DNA of 64,000 bases. It comes from Oxalobacteraceae bacterium AB_14 (lineage in GTDB: Bacteria; Pseudomonadota; Gammaproteobacteria; Burkholderiales; Burkholderiaceae_D). Position 1 is the first letter of the stretch; each line of letters begins with the position of its first letter. Of this stretch, positions 27,949-35,950 are shown piece after piece. A program made the translations under genes and the position numbers. The notes beneath the pieces are model-generated. The model saw only the letters and a list, made by a program, of their open reading frames with translations. It made no database searches and was not told the DNA's origin. The DNA is taken from positions 2,111,818 to 2,175,817 of the forward strand of contig KB906725.1 of NCBI GenBank assembly GCA_000381565.1. Direction: 5' to 3'.

Positions 27949-29271
27949 ATGACGCTAAAAATCTCCCGCATCCTGCACGCAGGCTATGTCTTCGAATGCG
28001 ATGGCACGCTGATCGCATTCGATCCCATATTTGAAAACCCGTTCAGCAGGAATTGCCACGCCTTTCCCGACGTGCGCTTCGACCTCGCGCAGATACGCGG
28101 GATGAAGCCGGACGCGGTGTTCATCTCGCATTTCCATGACGACCATTGTTCGCTGGAGAGCCTGGATCTGCTCGACCGCGATACGCCGATCTACCTGTAC
28201 TGCCTGTTCGACGAACTGTTCGCGATGATACGGGAGCTGGGCTTCGTCAACGTGCTGCCGCTGAAGGTGGATGCGCCGGTACAGGTCGGCGCGATCGAAG
28301 TCATTCCGCGCAAGGCCCTGGACTCCGATGTCGATTCGATGTTCCACATCCGCGCCGCCGGCCTGAATGTGCTCAACGTGGTCGATGCGTGGGTGGACCC
28401 GGAGACGCTGGAGCAGCTCAAGCCGTACGCGCCGTGGGACATGGTGCTGTGGCCTTTCCAGACCATGCGCGAGATCGACGTCATCGCGCCGTCGCGCGCG
28501 CAGGGCGGCGCACCCGTGCTGCCGGAGGAATGGCCGGAGCAGTTGCAGGCGCTGGCGCCGCGCTACGTGGTGCCGAGCTCCTGCCAGTTCGTGCAGGAGC
28601 CGTGGTCCTGGTACAACCACGCGCTGTTCCCGATCACTTACCGCCAGTTCGCCGACCAGGTCGGCGCGTGGCTGCCCGGCGCCGCTGTCGTGCGCTTGAA
28701 TCCTTCGGTGTCGGTGGCGCTGACGCCGCAGGGATTGACGCCATCCGCGCCGCTGCCATGGGTGCAGCCGGTCGGCGAGCAGGATGTCGACTATCAGTAC
28801 GACGCCGACATCAGGCCGCCGCCCACCTCCGACATCGCCCGCCACTTCGCGCCGCTGAGCGCCGAACACGCGGCGCTGGCGCTGGACTACTGCCGCACCG
28901 GCCTGCTGGAAAAATACCGCGACATGGAGCTGACGCCGGACAGCTACTTCGAAACGCCCTGCGTCTGGCAGCTGTCGGTCTATGATCACGACGGCGTGGC
29001 GCGGCAGTTCCGCTACCGCATCCACGGCGACCACATCGCGCTGACCGGCGACGAGGAAGCGCCGACGTGGATGACCGAAATCCCGATCGCCAAGCTGTAC
29101 GCGGGCCTGGCGCTGGGCGAGTCGCTGACGTCGATGTACATGCGCATCGACGGCGCGCCGCCCGACGCCGACATCGTCGATGATCCCTTGATACGCTGCC
29201 TGTTCAACGACGCCTTCGGCGCCTACCAGTCGGCGCAACTGAAACGCATCAGGGAGCGCACTGCGGAATAA
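27949..29271 (+). CDS. MBL-fold metallo-hydrolase with large C-terminal extension
   Basis: A 440-residue cytoplasmic protein (no signal peptide). The first half is a metallo-beta-lactamase fold with HFHDDHC at about residue 62, the LKVDAPVQVGAIEVIP strand and later metal-ligand candidates. The second half has no recognised family; conserved-looking stretches include FVQEPWSWYNHALFPITYRQ and the C-terminal RIHGDHIALTGDEEAPTW (only cores given). Domain order resembles UlaG or CMP-Neu5Ac-hydroxylase-like MBL proteins. Starts 12 bp after the peptidase stop, so cotranscription is likely. Substrate unknown. Confidence 0.82.
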   Translation: MTLKISRILHAGYVFECDGTLIAFDPIFENPFSRNCHAFPDVRFDLAQIRGMKPDAVFISHFHDDHCSLESLDLLDRDTPIYLYCLFDELFAMIRELGFVNVLPLKVDAPVQVGAIEVIPRKALDSDVDSMFHIRAAGLNVLNVVDAWVDPETLEQLKPYAPWDMVLWPFQTMREIDVIAPSRAQGGAPVLPEEWPEQLQALAPRYVVPSSCQFVQEPWSWYNHALFPITYRQFADQVGAWLPGAAVVRLNPSVSVALTPQGLTPSAPLPWVQPVGEQDVDYQYDADIRPPPTSDIARHFAPLSAEHAALALDYCRTGLLEKYRDMELTPDSYFETPCVWQLSVYDHDGVARQFRYRIHGDHIALTGDEEAPTWMTEIPIAKLYAGLALGESLTSMYMRIDGAPPDADIVDDPLIRCLFNDAFGAYQSAQLKRIRERTAE

Positions 29272-29405
29272 CATCATTCGACATAGCGCTCGTTAGTCAA
29301 TCAACATCACCTGGAAGCAACAGTATTGCCTATCGTTTCGTGCAACGCGCCAGATTGGTGCGCTTGGGTCTACAATCGTCGGAGAACCGATCATTGGGGG
29401 CCTCC

Positions 29406-31154
29406 ATGAAAAGCAAATTCTCGATCAAGAATATTTTCATCGTGTTCTTTCTGGTCAGCCTCGCGCTGTCCAGTCTGACCTTGTGGGCGCTGGTGCGCAT
29501 CTCGACCAAGGAGGGGGAGCTGAACCGCGCCAACGAGGCGCGCTACCAATCCTACCTGCTGGCCGATGAATTGCGGCAGAGTTCGGATGACCTGACCCGG
29601 CTGGCCCGCACCTACGTCGTCACCGGCGACCCCAGGTACGAAAAAGAATACCTGGACATCCTCGATATCCGCAACGGCAGGAAAGCGCGGCCGCAGCATT
29701 ACGAGCGCATCTACTGGGACTTCGTCGCGGCCGGCATCGACAAGCCCACGCCCGACGGCGCCACCATCGCATTGGCCGAGCTGATGCACCAGGCCGGCTT
29801 CACCGATGAGGAATTCGGCAAGCTCAAGGAGGCGCAGGCCAATTCGGACGGGCTGGTGAAAACCGAGGTCATCGCCATGAACGCCGTCAAAGGCCTGTTC
29901 GACGACGGCAGCGGCAAGTTCAGCAAGACCGGCCCGCCCGATCCGGAAATGGCGCGCAAGATCATGCACGACGAGCAGTATCACAAGAACAAAGCCAAGA
30001 TCATGCAGCCGGTGAACGAGTTCCTGGCGCTGCTGGACCAGCGCACCGGCTCCGCCGTGGCGGCCTCGACCCACAGCACCAAGATGGCGTTCTGGACCGC
30101 GATCGCCCTGCTGGCGCTGCTGGTCGGCGTGTCGCTGTTCTGCCTGTTCATGATTTACCGCCATATCAAGCTCAGCTTCGACCACGCGATCGACACCGCG
30201 CGCAATATCGCGGCGGGCGACCTGGACCATGACATCCGCATCGAGCGCGACGACGAGGTCGGCCACCTGATGGACGCGATGAACACCATCAACACCAACC
30301 TGACCGGCATGATAGGCCGCATCCGCTCCAGCACCGACGAGATGCTGGTGGCCACCGACGAGATCGCGCGCGGCAACGCCGACCTGTCGTCGCGCACCGA
30401 GGCCCAGGCCAGTTCGCTGGAGCAGACCGCCAGTTCGATGGAACAATTGACCGACACCGTCAGGCAGAACGCCGACAGCGCGCGCTCGGCCAATCAGTTC
30501 GCGGCCGACGCCTCCACCGTGGCGGTGCAGGGTGGCGCGATGGTGGCGCAGGTGGTCGACACGATGGGCTCGATCAAGGCCAGTTCCAGCCGCATCGTCG
30601 ACATCATCGGCGTGATCGACGGCATCGCCTTCCAGACCAACATCCTGGCCCTGAACGCCGCCGTGGAAGCGGCGCGCGCCGGCGAGCAGGGACGCGGCTT
30701 CGCGGTGGTGGCGTCGGAGGTGCGCAACCTGGCGCAGCGCAGCGCGGCGGCCGCCAAGGAGATCAAGCAACTGATCGGCGCCTCGGTGGAAACGGTCGAT
30801 GCCGGCAGCAAGCTGGTCAACGACGCCGGCAGCACCATGACCTTGCTGGTGGCCTCGGTGCAGAAAGTGGCCGACATCATGGCGCACATCACCGCCGCCA
30901 GCCAGGAGCAAAGCACCGGCATCGGCGAGGTCAACCGGGCGGTGACGCAGATGGACGACATCACGCAGCAAAACGCCGCGCTGGTGGAGCAGGCGGCGGC
31001 GGCGGCGGAGAGCTTGCAGGAACATGCGCAGGCATTGGCGCAGTCCGTCAAGGTATTCCATTTGAAGGGGGAGGCGGCGGCCCATACGCAACGGCCGCCG
31101 CCAGCCGGGCGGGCGGCTGCGCCTGCCCGGCTGGCGTTGCCACGCCGGGCCTAG
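29406..31154 (+). CDS. Methyl-accepting chemotaxis protein
   Basis: A 582-residue transmembrane chemoreceptor. ATG 29406 (MKSKFSIKNIFIVFF) gives an N-terminal TM helix (about 8-30). A periplasmic sensor (about 31-235) of helical type follows, then TM2 (about 237-260), a HAMP domain (about 262-315) and the cytoplasmic signalling rod with the hairpin tip DGIAFQTNILALNAAVEAAR (about 415-435) that contacts CheA and CheW. Methylation helices flank the tip. There is no CheR-tethering pentapeptide: the tail ends in Ala/Arg/Pro-rich sequence. Ligand unknown. Confidence 0.94.
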   Translation: MKSKFSIKNIFIVFFLVSLALSSLTLWALVRISTKEGELNRANEARYQSYLLADELRQSSDDLTRLARTYVVTGDPRYEKEYLDILDIRNGRKARPQHYERIYWDFVAAGIDKPTPDGATIALAELMHQAGFTDEEFGKLKEAQANSDGLVKTEVIAMNAVKGLFDDGSGKFSKTGPPDPEMARKIMHDEQYHKNKAKIMQPVNEFLALLDQRTGSAVAASTHSTKMAFWTAIALLALLVGVSLFCLFMIYRHIKLSFDHAIDTARNIAAGDLDHDIRIERDDEVGHLMDAMNTINTNLTGMIGRIRSSTDEMLVATDEIARGNADLSSRTEAQASSLEQTASSMEQLTDTVRQNADSARSANQFAADASTVAVQGGAMVAQVVDTMGSIKASSSRIVDIIGVIDGIAFQTNILALNAAVEAARAGEQGRGFAVVASEVRNLAQRSAAAAKEIKQLIGASVETVDAGSKLVNDAGSTMTLLVASVQKVADIMAHITAASQEQSTGIGEVNRAVTQMDDITQQNAALVEQAAAAAESLQEHAQALAQSVKVFHLKGEAAAHTQRPPPAGRAAAPARLALPRRA

Positions 31155-31163
31155 GGACGGACT

Positions 31164-32933
31164 CTAGCCGAACACCTTGTCGGCCGGCAGGTTGGCCAGG
31201 AAGGCGTGGATCTGCGAGACCACGGCCGCGCCTTCGCCCACCGCCGCGGCGACCCGCTTGGTCGAGCCGGCGCGCACGTCGCCGATGGCGAACACGCCGG
31301 GCACGCTGGTCTCCAAGGCCGCGCGCGACGGCAGCTCGCGCGGGTAGACGCCGTGGGAGAAGTTGGCCTTGCACTGCGCCTTGGTGACGTCGAAACCGGT
31401 GCGGATGAAGCCATGGGCGTCGACGTCGACGCCGCAGTCGCCCAGCCAGTCGGTGTTCGGATCGGCGCCGATGAACAGGAACACGCGGCACACGTCGTAG
31501 TCGCATTCCTCGCCGCTTTTCATGCCGCGGATGCGCACTTGCTTCAGGCCGTCGTCATCGCCTTCCAGCGCGACGATTTCGGTCTGCGTGTGCAGCGCGA
31601 TGTTGGGCGTGGCCTGGATGCGCTCGATCAGGTAGCTCGACATGGTCGAGGCCAGGCTGTCCTTGCGGATCAGCATGTGCACCTTGGCCGCGTGGCCGGC
31701 CAGGAACACCGCCGCCTGGCCGGCCGAGTTGCCGCCGCCGACCAGCACGATCTCTTCCGTCTTGCACAGCTTGGCCTCGATCGGCGAGGCCCAGTAGTAC
31801 ACGCCCTTGCCCTCGAACTGGCGCAGGTTGGCCAGCGACGGCCGGCGGTAGCGCGCGCCGCACGACAGCACCACGGTGCGCGCCTTCAGCCGTTGCAGGC
31901 TGCCGCACATTTCCACCTGCAGCGGATAGGTGTCGCAGACCAGGCGGCCGGCCGGGGCCGGGATCGCCACCTCGACGCCGAACTTTTGCGCCTGCACGTA
32001 GGCGCGGCCGGCCAGCGCGCGGCCGGAGACGCCGGTGGGGAAGCCCAGGTAGTTCTCGATGCGGGCGCTGGCGGCGGCCTGGCCGCCATAGGCGCGGGTT
32101 TCCAGCGCCAGCACCGACAAGCCTTCGGACGCGGCGTACACCGCCGTCGCCAGGCCGGCGGGACCGGCGCCGACCACGATCACGTCCCAGATCTTTTCGC
32201 TGTCGATCTCGGGCAGCATGCCCAGGCAGCGGCCGATCTCGACCACCGTCGGATTCTTTTTCACCACGCCGTCCGGGCACACCACCAGCGGCAGCTCGTC
32301 CGGCTTGGGCTGGTAGTGCGCCATCAGGTCGGCGGCCTGCTGGTCCAGTTCCGGATCGAGCACGCTGTGCGGGTGGCCGTTGGCCGACAGGAAGCTTTGC
32401 AGCGTGTGGATGCGGCCGTGGCCGCGCGGGCCGACGATCACCGGGCCGCCGGAGTTCTGCTCGATCAGGCCGACGCGGCGCAGGATCAGCGCGCGCACGA
32501 TGCGCTCGCCCAGGTCGGCGTGCGCCACCAGCAGTGCGCGCAGCGATTCGGACGGCAGCTCCAGCACCTCGACCGCGCCGACCGCCACGCCATTGCCCAG
32601 CGACGGCCGGCCCGACAGTTGTGAGACTTCGCCGCTGAACTGCCCCGGCGTGTGGGTGGTGATGTAGGATGTGTTGCCCAGGCCGTCGTAGCGGCTGACT
32701 TCGATGCCGCCCTGGAGCACCAGCATCAGGCCGAAGCTGGTCTTGCCGGCTTCGAAGATCAGCTCGCCGTCGTTGAAATGGCGCACGCGGCCGAAGCGGT
32801 GCATATGCTTGATGTCGGCCGCGCTGAGCGTGGGGAAGATCTGGTGGCGGCGCTGTTCCAGGTCGAGGCCGGTGAGCGGCGTCGGCTCGTCCGGCGTGTC
32901 TTCGGGGAGCAGTTCCATAGGGGTTGTGGCCAT
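31164..32933 (-). CDS. cNMP-binding domain fused to thioredoxin-reductase-like flavoprotein
   Basis: A 589-residue protein starting MATTPMELLPEDTP at 32933; the upstream extension to 33038 is unlikely. About 30-150 is a CRP-type cyclic-nucleotide-binding fold (GELIFEAGKTSFGLMLVLQG, GEVSQLSGRPSLGNG). About 175-255 is a thioredoxin-like segment lacking CxxC. About 265-580 is an FAD/NAD(P)H reductase with IVVGAGPAGLATAVYAASEG, LVGGGNSAGQAAVFLA and VFAIGDVRAG. Where thioredoxin reductases have CATC, this protein reads YYWASP, so the redox disulphide is absent. It may use FAD and NADPH on a different partner, gated by a nucleotide. Stop is 9 bp from the convergent chemoreceptor stop. Confidence 0.88.
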   Translation of the reverse strand: MATTPMELLPEDTPDEPTPLTGLDLEQRRHQIFPTLSAADIKHMHRFGRVRHFNDGELIFEAGKTSFGLMLVLQGGIEVSRYDGLGNTSYITTHTPGQFSGEVSQLSGRPSLGNGVAVGAVEVLELPSESLRALLVAHADLGERIVRALILRRVGLIEQNSGGPVIVGPRGHGRIHTLQSFLSANGHPHSVLDPELDQQAADLMAHYQPKPDELPLVVCPDGVVKKNPTVVEIGRCLGMLPEIDSEKIWDVIVVGAGPAGLATAVYAASEGLSVLALETRAYGGQAAASARIENYLGFPTGVSGRALAGRAYVQAQKFGVEVAIPAPAGRLVCDTYPLQVEMCGSLQRLKARTVVLSCGARYRRPSLANLRQFEGKGVYYWASPIEAKLCKTEEIVLVGGGNSAGQAAVFLAGHAAKVHMLIRKDSLASTMSSYLIERIQATPNIALHTQTEIVALEGDDDGLKQVRIRGMKSGEECDYDVCRVFLFIGADPNTDWLGDCGVDVDAHGFIRTGFDVTKAQCKANFSHGVYPRELPSRAALETSVPGVFAIGDVRAGSTKRVAAAVGEGAAVVSQIHAFLANLPADKVFG

Positions 32934-33092
32934 GACGATTCCGGAAAATGAAGGTGGTGACAGTAGTGTTGCAAGTCTAGCGCATGGCGGGCGCCGGGTG
33001 CAAAATCTTCGGCCTCGGGCGGCTGGCCATACGCGCAATCCGAACTCGGATTAAAATGCCTCTTTTGGCGAAATCACTGACGATAGAACACG

Positions 33093-33995
33093 ATGGCTTA
33101 CAAGACTCTGGAAGATACGATAGGCAATACGCCGCTGGTGCAGCTGACGCGCCTGCCTGGCGCGGACGCGCTGGCCCGTAACAACGTGATACTCGGCAAG
33201 CTCGAAGGCAATAATCCGGCCGGTTCCGTCAAGGACCGCGCCGCCATGTCCATGCTCAAGCGCGCCGAGGAACGGGGCGACGTCAAGCCCGGCGATACGC
33301 TGATCGAGGCGACCAGCGGCAACACCGGCATCGCGCTGGCGATGGCGGCGGCGCTGCGCGGCTACAAGATGCTGCTGCTGATGCCGGAGAACCTGAGCGT
33401 GGAACGGCGCCAGAGCATGGCCGCCTACGGCGCCCAGATCATGTTGACGCCCAAGACCGGCGGCATGGAATACGCGCGCGACATGGCCGAGCAATTGCAG
33501 AAGGACGGCAAGGGCATCATCCTCGACCAGTTCGGCAACTTCGACAATTCGCGCGCGCACTACGAGGGCACGGGTCCGGAAATCTGGCGCGACACCGACG
33601 GCCGCGTGACGCACTTCGTCAGCGCCATGGGCACCACCGGCACCATCATGGGCGTGTCGCGCTATTTGAAGGAGCAGAATCCGGCGGTGCAGGTCATCGG
33701 CGCCGAGCCGGAAGAGGGCTCGTCGATACCGGGCATCCGCAAATGGCCGGAAGCGTATCTGCCGAAGATCTACGAGCGTGCGCGGGTCGACCAGGTGGAG
33801 CCGGTGTCGCAGGCGGCGGCAGAGCGCATGGCGCGCCGCATGGCCGCCGAGGAAGGCATCTTCTGTGGAATTTCGGCGGCGGGCGCCTGCGAAATCGCGC
33901 TGCGCATCTCGCAAACGGTGGAGAACGCAACCATCGTGTTCATCGTTTGCGACCGCGGCGATCGCTACTTGTCGACCGGGGTATTCCCGGCGTAA
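33093..33995 (+). CDS. cysM: Cysteine synthase B
   Basis: A 300-residue PLP-dependent O-acetylserine sulphhydrylase, able to use sulphide or thiosulphate. TIGNTPLVQL opens the protein; the PLP lysine lies in PAGSVKDRAA (about residue 47); EATSGNTGIALAMAAA and MGTTGTIMGVSRYLKE complete the cofactor site. EEGSSIPGIRKWP and FCGISAAGA are typical of CysM. Length and motifs match CysM rather than CysK. Divergent from the flavoprotein. Confidence 0.96.
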   Translation: MAYKTLEDTIGNTPLVQLTRLPGADALARNNVILGKLEGNNPAGSVKDRAAMSMLKRAEERGDVKPGDTLIEATSGNTGIALAMAAALRGYKMLLLMPENLSVERRQSMAAYGAQIMLTPKTGGMEYARDMAEQLQKDGKGIILDQFGNFDNSRAHYEGTGPEIWRDTDGRVTHFVSAMGTTGTIMGVSRYLKEQNPAVQVIGAEPEEGSSIPGIRKWPEAYLPKIYERARVDQVEPVSQAAAERMARRMAAEEGIFCGISAAGACEIALRISQTVENATIVFIVCDRGDRYLSTGVFPA

Positions 33996-34055
33996 GGTGT
34001 TGCTTCCCTCGCCCCTGGGTAAGGGGGAGGGGGCGCTGCAGGACGACGGCTGGTA

Positions 34056-34391
34056 TCAGCCCTGGCCGCCTGGTTCGCCTTCTTTAGGCTTGAACTGCTT
34101 GTCGCTGATGCGGAACTTGTTGCGGCGATCGCCCATCAAGTAACGCAGGTCGCGGATGCTCAGATCGCTCACTTCGTGCATGCGGATCAGCAGCGAAGCG
34201 CCAACCGGCAGGCGGTGGTGGCGGATTTTGCTGATGACCGGCGGCGCCACTTCCAGTGCGCGCGACAGGGCTGCATCGTTTTTCAGACGCAGGTTCTCGA
34301 TCAGGGTATCGAGCAGGCGGTTGGGATTGTATTGCAGCAGATCATCGCCATCCGCATCGTTGTTCATATCTATGCCGACTTGGTTTGTCAT
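34056..34391 (-). CDS. Small helix-turn-helix-like protein
   Basis: A 111-residue protein. ATG 34391 (MTNQVGIDMN) is chosen because AGAAGGAAAAG precedes it; the frame also opens at 34427. The middle (about 28-80) has an XRE/phage-repressor-like pattern: LKNDAALSRALEVAPPVISK resembles the HTH, followed by a helical pair (GASLLIRMHEVSDLSIRDLR). The C-terminus is basic then proline/glutamate-rich. It probably binds DNA; targets unknown. It follows a long AT-rich leader. Confidence 0.75.
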   Translation of the reverse strand: MTNQVGIDMNNDADGDDLLQYNPNRLLDTLIENLRLKNDAALSRALEVAPPVISKIRHHRLPVGASLLIRMHEVSDLSIRDLRYLMGDRRNKFRISDKQFKPKEGEPGGQG

Positions 34392-34819
34392 GATTTCGTC
34401 TTTTCCTTCTGTAAAGTTGTCCTGCAAAGTACAACACTCGGAGCTCGCTTTGCTGCGTTAATGTTCATCCTTACCAAGGAACGAATTCACACACGGACGG
34501 ATTCCGGGATAACAAGTTTCATAATATATACACAATTGTACAACAACACGCCTTCTAATACTCATAAGCAATAAAAAAACCTGATTGCCGTGAGTTATTG
34601 TTGTCCGGTTGCAACATTGTGTGAGAATTATACACCCACTGATATGCTAAGCTGACTGTGCACACTTTTAATGAACACGCAAAGTTAATTATAAATTAAT
34701 TTTGTTGTGAAACGGCTTAGATTTGCCGCGCCGCGACTGTAAGTTTGTACAAATAATTGCCAAGTGTCAACTAAACAATACAGTTTGCAAGTCCGCGCGG
34801 CAACTTACTTTACGCTTCC
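34392..34819. other. AT-rich intergenic island
   Basis: About 430 bp without credible coding sequence, clearly lower in GC than everything around it (runs such as TAATTATAAATTAATT near 34690). It lies upstream of the HTH-like gene and downstream of mltB. TTGCCGCGC (34723-34731) and GCGCGGCAA (34795-34803) form a 9-bp inverted repeat around 63 bases, a possible transcript end for mltB. Likely a promoter and protein-binding region; nothing else is recognised. Confidence 0.6.
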
Positions 34820-35950
34820 TTACAAACCGCCGCGCGCCAGACGCACGGCGCGTCCCAGCTCCACCACCGACATCGCATAGAAATAACTGCGGTTGTATTG
34901 AGTGATCGCAAAGAAATTATTATTCGCCAGCCAGTACTCGGTCGGCTCGGCGCCGTTCTGCAGGTCCACCAGACCATAGGTCTGCTGTTCCGGCACCGGC
35001 ACCGCGGTGGTGACGCCGGCCGCCGCCAGTTCCTGCGGGCGGTACTTGGCGCTCAGGCCCTGGTTGATCATGCTTTCCCAGGCGCGGCTGGGCGACACGG
35101 CGGCAGAATAGACCAGCGGGCCGCCGACGTCGCGCTGCCAACCGTGCGCCACCAGGAAGGCCGCCACGCTGCCGATGGCGTCGGTGCCGGAGTTGAGCAG
35201 GTCGACCTTGCCGCTGCCGTCGAAATCGACCGCGTATTTCATCACGCTGCTGGGCATGAATTGCGGCATGCCGAGGGCGCCGGCAAACGAGCCGCGCAGC
35301 GACAGCGGATCGAGCTCGTTCTGGCGCGCGAACAGCAGCGTCGCTTCCAGTTCGCCGCGGAAGAAGGCCATGCGTTCGCTGCGCTGCGGCGCCTCGGGAT
35401 AGGAGAAGGCCAGCGTGGTGAGCGCGTCGACCACGCGGAAGCGGCCGGTGTTGCGGCCGTACACGGTTTCCACGCCGATGATGCCGACCAGGATTTCCGC
35501 CGGCACGCCGTACAGGGCTTCGGCCCGTTCCAGCGCCTCGCGGTTCTCGTTCCAGAACTTGACGCCGTTGTCGATGCGCACCGGGTCGACGATCAGCCGG
35601 CGGTAGGCTTGCCAGTTCTTCGGCTTGCCCGGCGGCGCCGGCTTGACCAGCTGCACCGCCGCATCGACGTAGCGCACCTGGCCCATCAGCGTGTTCAGGG
35701 CGGCGCGGTCGAAGCCGTCGCGGCTGGCGACGTCGTCGAGGAAGGCGCGCACTTCCTTCCATTCGCCGAAGTTGACGAACTCGCCGACGTAGTCGACTGG
35801 CGGCGGGCCCTTCTTGACGGCCGGTTTTTTCTTTTTCTTCGGCTGCATGCTGGGCGGCAGCTTGTAGCCGTAGGGGTCGACGGCGGCGGCCTGGCCGGTT
35901 TGGCCGAGGGTGGCGGCGCCCAGCAGCAGGGCGGTAATCAGAGTCTTCAT
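34820..35950 (-). CDS. mltB: Lytic murein transglycosylase B
   Basis: A 376-residue soluble lytic transglycosylase that cleaves peptidoglycan with formation of 1,6-anhydro ends. The catalytic Glu lies in IGVETVYGRNTG, followed by the family motifs ALTTLAFSYP, FAGALGMPQFMPSS (about 230-245) and NNNFFAITQYNRS. Signal peptide MKTLITALLLGAATLG. Start 35950 is chosen because its ATG overlaps the tgpA stop as ATGA; an in-frame ATG lies two codons upstream. A lysine-rich patch (PKKKKKPAVKK) follows the signal. Last gene of the moxR-DUF58-tgpA-mltB set. Confidence 0.92.
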   Translation of the reverse strand: MKTLITALLLGAATLGQTGQAAAVDPYGYKLPPSMQPKKKKKPAVKKGPPPVDYVGEFVNFGEWKEVRAFLDDVASRDGFDRAALNTLMGQVRYVDAAVQLVKPAPPGKPKNWQAYRRLIVDPVRIDNGVKFWNENREALERAEALYGVPAEILVGIIGVETVYGRNTGRFRVVDALTTLAFSYPEAPQRSERMAFFRGELEATLLFARQNELDPLSLRGSFAGALGMPQFMPSSVMKYAVDFDGSGKVDLLNSGTDAIGSVAAFLVAHGWQRDVGGPLVYSAAVSPSRAWESMINQGLSAKYRPQELAAAGVTTAVPVPEQQTYGLVDLQNGAEPTEYWLANNNFFAITQYNRSYFYAMSVVELGRAVRLARGGL

